A stretch of DNA of 5,766 bases from Actinomycetota bacterium (GTDB taxonomy: Bacteria; Actinomycetota; Thermoleophilia; Solirubrobacterales; Solirubrobacteraceae). Below are positions 1 through 4,037 of the stretch, piece by piece. The DNA lies in the NCBI GenBank assembly GCA_009699915.1, contig WLNG01000104.1:1-5766 (forward strand). The letters run 5' to 3'. How positions within the stretch are numbered: position 1 is the first letter of the stretch; every line of letters begins with the position of its first letter. Made by a program: the position numbers and the translations under genes. The notes under the pieces were generated by a model. That model did not search any database and was not told the origin of the DNA. It saw only the letters and a list, made by a program, of their open reading frames with translations.

Positions 1-1
1 C

Positions 2-127
2 GAGGCGTGCCACCTCGCGGTGATGGACCACTCGCCCCGTTTCTGGGGGCTGCTCGGCGAGCACCTGCCCGGATACGACGCTCAGCGGCGCTGGCTGCGA
101 CGGCACGGCGTGGCGCTGCGGCTTTAG
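2..127 (+). CDS. C-terminal fragment of a DUF45/YgjP-type M48-like zinc metallopeptidase
   Basis: The frame is open from the left edge to a TAG stop and encodes 41 residues. It starts at the Glu of an expected HExxH zinc site: E1-A2-C3-H4 gives the catalytic Glu and second zinc His, with the first His just outside the window. The next block, MDHSPRFWGLL (residues 8-18), supplies the third probable zinc ligand, H10, in the HSxxFW motif typical of DUF45/YgjP proteins. The tail, LPGYDAQRRWLRRHG, matches the usual C-terminus of that family. These are small cytoplasmic SprT/M48-like proteins of poorly defined role; E. coli YgjP has also been reported as a UTP pyrophosphatase. The fragment ends at the normal family C-terminus, so only the N-terminal part is missing. 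It converges on the 111-residue gene, and the two stop codons overlap. Confidence 0.85.
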   Translation, partial: EACHLAVMDHSPRFWGLLGEHLPGYDAQRRWLRRHGVALRL

Positions 128-459
128 CCGTCGAGCGTGCGGCGCAGCGCGGCGTACGCATCCTCGCCGTCGTGCAGATCAATGAGGCGCCGCCCCCATC
201 GGCCGGTGTAGGCCCCCGCCGACCCGTCGCCGCGCACATCGATGCCGCAGCGCAGGCCTGGTCCCTTGAGCTCTGCGCGCAGCGCGACGATGTTCACCGG
301 CTCGTAGGTCCGCGTGACGATCGATCGGCCCTCCCGCCGCTCGGTGGCGGCGAATGCGCGCGCCTCGCGTTCGAGCGCGTCCAGCGCCGTCGGCAGCGCG
401 TCGAAGCGCTGCTTCTCGGTGCGGCCTTCGACGCGCAGGATCAGCGTGTAGGCGCCCAT
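124..459 (-). CDS. Conserved hypothetical protein, 111 residues
   Basis: I cannot assign a function. The product is a small soluble protein with no signal peptide or membrane segment. It opens with a beta-strand-like stretch, MGAYTLILRVEGRT (residues 1-14), followed by a charged helix (about 20-45). A Gly-rich segment at about 65-88 (LKGPGLR...IDVRGDGSAGAYTGR) looks like the conserved core, and a helix ends it (AYAALRRTL, 101-109). From memory, similar proteins with the GPG...GIDVRGDGS block occur in Solirubrobacterales. The ATG at 457-459 has no Shine-Dalgarno sequence, but TAGGCT lies 7 nt upstream, which fits a leaderless transcript and supports this start. The gene begins 30 bp after the citrate synthase stop. 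Its TAA stop overlaps the TAG of the convergent metallopeptidase gene. The reading frame is secure; the role is unknown. Confidence 0.8.
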   Translation of the reverse strand: MGAYTLILRVEGRTEKQRFDALPTALDALEREARAFAATERREGRSIVTRTYEPVNIVALRAELKGPGLRCGIDVRGDGSAGAYTGRWGRRLIDLHDGEDAYAALRRTLDG

Positions 460-466
460 GCTGGCA

Positions 467-472
467 AGCCTA
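467..472 (-). promoter_or_regulatory. Probable -10 element (TAGGCT) of the 111-residue gene
   Basis: On the minus strand TAGGCT fits the actinobacterial TANNNT -10 consensus and ends 7 nt before the ATG at 459, so transcription would start at or next to the start codon. A CTGACC resembling a -35 box (488-493) overlaps the citrate synthase stop codon, but its 15-nt spacing is short. Motif seen; promoter activity inferred. Confidence 0.5.
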
Positions 473-489
473 TGCGGTCGGGCAGGAGG

Positions 490-1779
490 TCAGCCGCGCG
501 CGGCGATGTCGACGTAGTCGAGGCCGCGGCCGCCGGTGTAGATCTGGCGCGGCCGGGAGATCTTCTGCTCGCCGTCGATGCTCATCTCAAGCCACTGGGC
601 CATCCAGCCGCTCGCGCGGCCGATCGCGAACATCACGGGGAACATCTCGACCGGCAGGCCGAGCGCCTCATACATCAAGCCGGAGTAGAAGTCGACGTTC
701 GGGTAGAGCTTGCGCGAGACGAAGTAGTCGTCCTCAAGGGCGATCTTCTCGAGCTCGGTCGCGACGTCGAGCAGCGGGTTCTTCCCGGTCACCTCGAAGA
801 CGTCGTCGACGGCCTTCTTGATGATCGTCGCGCGAGGGTCGTAGTTCTTGTAGATGCGGTGGCCGAAGCCCATCAGACGCTCGTTGCCGGCCTTCACACC
901 CTCGATGAAGGCGGGCACGTTCTCTACTCGCTCGATGCGTCGCAGCATCTTCAGGACCGCCTCGTTGGCGCCGCCGTGAGACGGTCCGTAGAGCGCCGCC
1001 ACGCCCGCGGCCATCGCGGAGTACGGGTCGCCTCCGGCCGAGCCGACGCTGCGCACCGCGCTGGTCGAGCAGTTCTGCTCGTGGTCGGCATGCAGGATGA
1101 AGAGGATGTCTAGCGCGCGCTCGATGCGCGGATCCGGCTGGTACTTCAGCTCGGACATGCGGTACATCATGCTCAGGAAATTGCCCGAGTAGGAGAGTTC
1201 GTTGTCCGGGTAGACGTACGGCTGGCCGCGCATGTGGCGCAGCGAGAACGCCGCGAGCGTCGGCATCTTCGCGAGCAGGCGCACGGTCTGCAGACGGCGG
1301 ATCTGCGGATCGACGATGTCCTTGGCCTCGGGGTAGAAGGCCGAGAGCGCGCCGACGCTGCTCATCAGCATCCCCATCGGGTGCGCGTCGTGGCGGAACC
1401 CCTGCATGAAGTTCTTGAACGCCTCGTGTACGAACGTGTGGTTCGTGATCTCGGCGGTCCAGATCTCCAGCTGCGCTTGCGTGGGAAGCTCACCATGGAT
1501 CAGGAGGTAGGCGACCTCGAGGTAGCTGGAGCGCTCGGCGAGGACCTCGATCGGGTACCCGCGGTACTCGAGGATGCCCTCGTCTCCGTCGATGAACGTG
1601 ACCGCCGAACGGCACGATGCGGTGTTCATGAACGCCGGGTCGTACGACATGAGCCCGAAGTCCCCGTCGGACACCTTGATCTGGCGCAGATCGATCCCGC
1701 GGATCGTCCCGTCGCTGATCGGCAGCTCATAGGTCTGCCCGGTCCGGTTGTCGGTGACCGTCAGGGTCTCTGTGCTCAT
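490..1779 (-). CDS. gltA: Citrate synthase (type II, hexameric-type GltA family)
   Basis: Condenses oxaloacetate with acetyl-CoA to citrate and CoA, the entry step of the TCA cycle, in the cytoplasm. The 429 residues match the length of bacterial GltA, including the N-terminal beta domain (about 1-50; E. coli is 427). The catalytic triad is present: H268 in GPSHGGANEA, H307 in MGFGHRIYK and D363 in NVDFYSG. Oxaloacetate and CoA contacts are visible as LHADHEQN (229-236), R388 in IGRASGW and RPRQIYTG (409-416). By eye, the E. coli NADH-site residues Arg109 and Cys206 are replaced (N113, E210), so strong NADH inhibition need not apply. The ATG at 1779 is preceded by AGGAG with a 10-nt spacer, and a candidate -10 (TAGGAT) lies further upstream. 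The gene therefore appears to have its own promoter, although the 77-residue gene lies just upstream on the same strand. Methylcitrate synthase activity is the main alternative, but the N-terminal domain and length favour GltA. Confidence 0.97.
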   Translation of the reverse strand: MSTETLTVTDNRTGQTYELPISDGTIRGIDLRQIKVSDGDFGLMSYDPAFMNTASCRSAVTFIDGDEGILEYRGYPIEVLAERSSYLEVAYLLIHGELPTQAQLEIWTAEITNHTFVHEAFKNFMQGFRHDAHPMGMLMSSVGALSAFYPEAKDIVDPQIRRLQTVRLLAKMPTLAAFSLRHMRGQPYVYPDNELSYSGNFLSMMYRMSELKYQPDPRIERALDILFILHADHEQNCSTSAVRSVGSAGGDPYSAMAAGVAALYGPSHGGANEAVLKMLRRIERVENVPAFIEGVKAGNERLMGFGHRIYKNYDPRATIIKKAVDDVFEVTGKNPLLDVATELEKIALEDDYFVSRKLYPNVDFYSGLMYEALGLPVEMFPVMFAIGRASGWMAQWLEMSIDGEQKISRPRQIYTGGRGLDYVDIAARG

Positions 1780-1789
1780 CCTCGTCGTG

Positions 1790-1794
1790 CTCCT
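1790..1794 (-). promoter_or_regulatory. Ribosome binding site of citrate synthase (AGGAG)
   Basis: AGGAG on the minus strand lies 10 nt before the ATG at 1779. It is the clearest Shine-Dalgarno sequence in the window; most neighbouring genes lack one. It fixes the citrate synthase start and shows that this gene uses a leadered mRNA. Confidence 0.6.
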
Positions 1795-1818
1795 AGTCGC
1801 TCGCTGCGCAAGATCTTC

Positions 1819-1824
1819 ATCCTA
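1819..1824 (-). promoter_or_regulatory. Probable -10 element (TAGGAT) of citrate synthase
   Basis: TAGGAT on the minus strand fits TANNNT. It lies in the 75-bp gap between the 77-residue gene and citrate synthase. A start about 7 nt downstream would give a 5' leader of roughly 33 nt that includes the AGGAG site. I see no clear -35 hexamer at a standard distance. The rest of the 1780-1854 gap shows no hairpin or coding signal. Confidence 0.45.
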
Positions 1825-1854
1825 GAAGGACTCTCTGCGTCGGCTCGCTGGCGG

Positions 1855-2088
1855 TTACGACGAGACGACGATGACCGCCGCCATGGTGAGGCCCGCGAGC
1901 AGTACCGACACGCCGATCACCGCCGTGCCGACAGCCCGCGAGGCGGCGAACCCGGAGGACTTCATTCCGGCGATCCCGACGACGATCGCCCAGGCGGCGA
2001 AGACGCCACCGGCGACGAAGAAGAACGTCTCGGACTTCTCGGATTCGACCGCCATCGTCTCAGCGGCTGCGAGGACTGCGTGGATCAT
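1855..2088 (-). CDS. Small two-helix membrane protein, uncharacterised
   Basis: Encodes 77 residues that I cannot assign to a named family. After a short N-terminus comes an acidic/basic patch, ESEKSET (15-21), which runs directly into a first hydrophobic helix (about 21-41, Phe/Ala/Val-rich with a Trp). A short polar loop (GMKSSGFAASR, 41-51) leads to a second helix (about 52-75). The two helices predict a hairpin in the cytoplasmic membrane. From memory, short proteins with an EKSET-FF motif before the first helix recur in Solirubrobacterales. The ATG at 2088 lacks a Shine-Dalgarno sequence but has TAAGTT ending 8 nt upstream, supporting it as a leaderless start; M12 (ATG at 2053-2055) is the alternative. 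It starts 11 nt after the dcd stop, with its presumed -10 using the dcd TAA. Codon bias matches the neighbours, so it is probably a real gene. Confidence 0.72.
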   Translation of the reverse strand: MIHAVLAAAETMAVESEKSETFFFVAGGVFAAWAIVVGIAGMKSSGFAASRAVGTAVIGVSVLLAGLTMAAVIVVSS

Positions 2089-2096
2089 CGTCAGAA

Positions 2097-2126
2097 AACT
2101 TACCGTGCGCGCTCGCCGGACGTCAC
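2097..2126 (-). promoter_or_regulatory. Candidate promoter of the 77-residue membrane protein gene
   Basis: On the minus strand TAAGTT (2097-2102) fits TANNNT and ends 8 nt before the ATG. GTGACG (2121-2126), a near match to TTGACN, lies 18 nt further upstream. The -10 contains the dcd stop codon, and the -35 lies inside the dcd coding sequence. If active, this promoter uncouples the small gene from dcd. Confidence 0.45.
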
Positions 2127-2717
2127 GTCGCCCGAGGGCGTTGCGCGGTGGGCCGGATCGAAGCGCGACTCGGTCGCCTCGACCTGCCCGTGGTAGTGGC
2201 TGCCGAGATCGGGATGGCCGTACGGGCGCTCGGCTGCGCGGTCGAGGGTCATGAAGCTGAGCTGCGCGATCGGCAGACCCGGGCGCAGCTTGATCGGGAC
2301 GCGCGTGAGGTTCGCGAGCTCGAGGGTGAGCGTGCCCTTCCAGCCGGGGTCGCAGAAGCCCGCCGTCGCGTGGACGATCAGGCCGAGGCGCCCGAGGCTG
2401 CTCTTGCCTTCGATGCGCGCGACGATGTCATTCGGTAGTTCGACCCACTCCTCCGTGCGCCCAAGGCAGAACTCGCCGGGATGGATGACGAACGCCTCGT
2501 CGTCCTCCACGATGATCTGCTCGGTGAGGTCACGCGGCGGATCCGCGAGATCGATCGCCGAGACGCGATGGTTGTGGAAGACGCGGAAGGACCGCCCGAG
2601 CCGCAGGTCGACGCTCGCCGGCTGGACCAGCGATTCGTCCCACGGCTCGATCTTGATCTGGCCCTCCGCGACGAGTCGCCGGATGGTGCCGTCCGAGAGG
2701 ACCGACGTCACGCTCAT
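2100..2717 (-). CDS. dcd: dCTP deaminase, possibly the dUMP-forming bifunctional type
   Basis: Deaminates dCTP to dUTP, and in bifunctional members hydrolyses it on to dUMP, feeding dTMP synthesis in the cytoplasm. The 205 residues fit the family. VLSDGTIRRLVAEG (6-19) is the usual N-terminus. The signature block at 103-133 runs EGKSSLGRLGL, then VHATAGFCDPGW, then TLTLEL. By alignment to E. coli Dcd, S106, R110 and E133 match the catalytic Ser111, Arg115 and Glu138. LRPGLPIAQLSF (144-155) and the lid GSHYHGQ (172-178) follow, and residues after about 188 are a polar tail. The TAGF sequence resembles the mycobacterial dUMP-forming enzymes rather than the E. coli TAH motif, so bifunctionality is inferred. 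The ATG at 2717 has no Shine-Dalgarno; CAGACT, one mismatch from TANNNT, ends 7 nt upstream. A GTG at codon 3 is an alternative start. The 77-residue gene starts 11 nt downstream of the stop. Confidence 0.96.
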   Translation of the reverse strand: MSVTSVLSDGTIRRLVAEGQIKIEPWDESLVQPASVDLRLGRSFRVFHNHRVSAIDLADPPRDLTEQIIVEDDEAFVIHPGEFCLGRTEEWVELPNDIVARIEGKSSLGRLGLIVHATAGFCDPGWKGTLTLELANLTRVPIKLRPGLPIAQLSFMTLDRAAERPYGHPDLGSHYHGQVEATESRFDPAHRATPSGDVTSGERAR

Positions 2718-2724
2718 GGGGCGC

Positions 2725-2730
2725 AGTCTG
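2725..2730 (-). promoter_or_regulatory. Weak candidate -10 element (CAGACT) of dcd
   Basis: CAGACT on the minus strand differs from TANNNT only in the first base and ends 7 nt before the dcd ATG, the same geometry as neighbouring genes. It sits in the 38-bp gap after the 90-residue gene, so co-transcription from upstream is equally possible. Confidence 0.3.
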
Positions 2731-2755
2731 CCATGAGCGGCGGGCGCGTCGCGGT

Positions 2756-3028
2756 TCAGCGCTCGGTGCGCTCGTCCTGACGCACGCGCGCGACGGCCGG
2801 CCGGGTGCGGGGTGGGGACGCGGGAGCGATCTCACCATGCGCGCCGCGCCGCGGTCCGCGCGGGAATGGCCGGCGGGGATGGCGGTCACGCTGTGACCCC
2901 CCATCGCTACTCTGCGGGTCCGGCTCGGCTTCAGGCGTCTTGTGCACCGCCCACCACACGATCCAGGCCATCGCGGCGACCGGGATCTTCAGCACCAACA
3001 TGAGGTAAATGAAGGTCCAAGCGTTCAC
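2756..3028 (-). CDS. Small single-helix membrane protein with a Pro/Arg-rich tail, uncharacterised
   Basis: Encodes 90 residues of unknown function. It starts with GTG, read as Met. A hydrophobic helix, FIYLMLVLKIPVAAMAWIVWWAV, spans about 6-28, with no signal peptidase site evident. An acidic/Gly linker follows (EAEPDP...SSDGG, 33-45), then a strongly basic Pro/Arg stretch HPRRPFPRGPRRGAHG (50-65) and a polar C-terminus. This pattern suggests a membrane anchor with a cytoplasmic basic tail that could bind nucleic acid or acidic lipid; that is inference. From memory, short actinobacterial proteins with the same Trp-rich helix and HPRRP tail exist, which argues that the frame is real. The GTG is preceded by TAGCAT 9 nt upstream, a near-leaderless arrangement; the ATG at codon 10 is a less likely start. 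The gene lies 35 nt after the kinase stop and 38 nt before dcd. Confidence 0.72.
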   Translation of the reverse strand: MNAWTFIYLMLVLKIPVAAMAWIVWWAVHKTPEAEPDPQSSDGGSQRDRHPRRPFPRGPRRGAHGEIAPASPPRTRPAVARVRQDERTER

Positions 3029-3037
3029 TGTCCCGCG

Positions 3038-3043
3038 ATGCTA
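3038..3043 (-). promoter_or_regulatory. Probable -10 element (TAGCAT) of the 90-residue gene
   Basis: TAGCAT on the minus strand fits TANNNT and ends 9 nt before the GTG start, implying a leader of only 2-3 nt. Its first three bases lie inside one arm of the adjacent inverted repeat, so anything binding or folding there could affect this promoter. Confidence 0.45.
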
Positions 3044-3060
3044 CCCGCCAGCGCGGGTAG
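3041..3060. repeat. Perfect 8-bp inverted repeat (terminator hairpin or operator)
   Basis: CTACCCGC (3041-3048) and GCGGGTAG (3053-3060) are perfect reverse complements around a 4-base CAGC loop. The structure starts 4 bp beyond the TAG stop of the sugar kinase and ends about 12 bp before the GTG of the 90-residue gene. It could fold in the kinase mRNA as a GC-rich terminator, but no T-run follows in the minus direction. Because it overlaps a candidate -10, a repressor operator is the alternative. Confidence 0.5.
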
Positions 3061-3063
3061 TGC

Positions 3064-3999
3064 CTAGGACCGCAGCGTGATCGGCTCGTGCGCGAAGGTC
3101 GTCATGCGCTGGAGTTCGCCGACGCGGCCGGTGATCTCCTCCGGGCTGAGCTCGGCGACTCGTTCGGTTCCGAACGCCTCCACGTTGAAGGACGCCAGCG
3201 CCGTGCCGTAGACCATCGCGCGCACCAGCAGGTCGTGGTCGATCGGGTGCTCCGGATGCGCTGCGATGTATCCGACGAACCCGCCAGCGAACGTGTCGCC
3301 GGCGCCGGTGGGGTCGATCACATCCTCCAGCGGGAAGGCCGGCAGCGCGAAGTACCCATCGCGCGTGAAGAGTGCTGCTCCGTACTTTCCCTGTTTGGCG
3401 ATCACTGCCGACGGGCCCCAGGTGAGCACCTCGCGCGCGGCGCTGACGAAGTTCGGCATCTCGGTGAGGAGCTCGAGCTCCTCGTCGTTGAGGATCAGGC
3501 AGTCGACGCTGCGGATCGTCTCGATCAGCGAGGGCCGGGCGATCGTGATCCACAGGTCCATCGAGTCCATCGCGACGAAGCGGGCGCTCGCGCACTGCTC
3601 GCGCACGCCGCGCTGGAGGTCCGGCTGGATGTTCGCCAGGAAGAGCACGTCACAGGCCCGTGCCGCGTCGGAGAGCTTCGGCTCGAAATGCTCAAAGACG
3701 TTGAGGTCGGTGATGTGCGTCTCGCGGCTGTTGAGGTTGGTCGAGTACTCGCCCTTCCAAAAGAACGTCTTGCCGCCAGCGACGCGCTCGACGTCATCGG
3801 TGGCGATCCCGCGAGTCCCGAGGATCTCCCAGGACTCGGCGTCGAAGTCTTCCCCGACCGGCCCGATCACCCGCACCTCGTCGAAGAAGGACGCGGCGAG
3901 GGCAAAGTGGGTGGCTGCGCCGCCGAGCATGCGCTCGCGCTCCCCAAAGGGGGTTGTGACGGCGTCATAAGCGATCGATCCGACGACGGTAAGGCTCAT
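3064..3999 (-). CDS. PfkB/ribokinase-family sugar (or nucleoside) kinase
   Basis: ATP-dependent cytoplasmic kinase of the PfkB/ribokinase family; the substrate cannot be read from the sequence. Starting at ATG 3999 the protein is 311 residues, normal for the family. VVGSIAYD (5-12) begins the Rossmann-like core. MLGGAATHFALA (24-35) is the N-terminal GG substrate-binding motif, and VRVIGPVGEDF (42-52) follows. A lid region covers about 70-110. ILNDEEL (169-175) is the N-x-x-E region. DPTGAGDTFAGGFVGY (229-244) is the second PfkB signature with catalytic base D235 and the anion hole GAGD. The frame stays open 25 codons further upstream, but that extension would overlap the divergent helicase start and is not typical of the family, so it is rejected. 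TACTCT lies 10 nt before the chosen ATG. The subgroup with a KTFFWKGEY-type lid and LNVFEHFEPKL segment is widespread but, to my knowledge, lacks an assigned substrate. Confidence 0.92.
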   Translation of the reverse strand: MSLTVVGSIAYDAVTTPFGERERMLGGAATHFALAASFFDEVRVIGPVGEDFDAESWEILGTRGIATDDVERVAGGKTFFWKGEYSTNLNSRETHITDLNVFEHFEPKLSDAARACDVLFLANIQPDLQRGVREQCASARFVAMDSMDLWITIARPSLIETIRSVDCLILNDEELELLTEMPNFVSAAREVLTWGPSAVIAKQGKYGAALFTRDGYFALPAFPLEDVIDPTGAGDTFAGGFVGYIAAHPEHPIDHDLLVRAMVYGTALASFNVEAFGTERVAELSPEEITGRVGELQRMTTFAHEPITLRS

Positions 4000-4009
4000 T
4001 GCGGCCGGG

Positions 4010-4015
4010 AGAGTA
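4010..4015 (-). promoter_or_regulatory. Probable -10 element (TACTCT) of the sugar kinase
   Basis: TACTCT on the minus strand fits TANNNT and ends 10 nt before the ATG at 3999, predicting a leader of about 4 nt. It lies in the 38-bp divergent spacer. Its -35 region would fall in the helicase start region, where I see no TTGACN match. Confidence 0.45.
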
Positions 4016-4025
4016 CCGGTCCCCC

Positions 4026-4031
4026 TAGTCT
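4026..4031 (+). promoter_or_regulatory. Probable -10 element (TAGTCT) of the DEAD-box helicase
   Basis: TAGTCT fits TANNNT and ends 6 nt before the GTG at 4038, so the first transcribed base could be the start codon itself. A GAGGG just before the GTG is too close to act as a normal Shine-Dalgarno. I see no clear -35 box. Confidence 0.5.
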
Positions 4032-4037
4032 GAGGGC

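Noticed and set aside
7..1113. Long plus-strand open frame of 368 codons opposite citrate synthase
   Set aside because: It is antisense to a clear gltA gene and to the 111-residue gene. Its translation is Arg/Ala/Asp/His-rich low-complexity sequence with no domain, as expected for GC-rich shadow frames.
2530..2904. Minus-strand 124-codon frame spanning the 90-residue gene and dcd
   Set aside because: It overlaps two better supported genes in another frame and has only biased Arg/Pro/Ala composition.
3587..3608. Two copies of GCTCGCGCAC spaced by 2 bases
   Set aside because: It lies inside the kinase coding sequence, encodes ordinary residues and is a likely chance duplication in GC-rich sequence.
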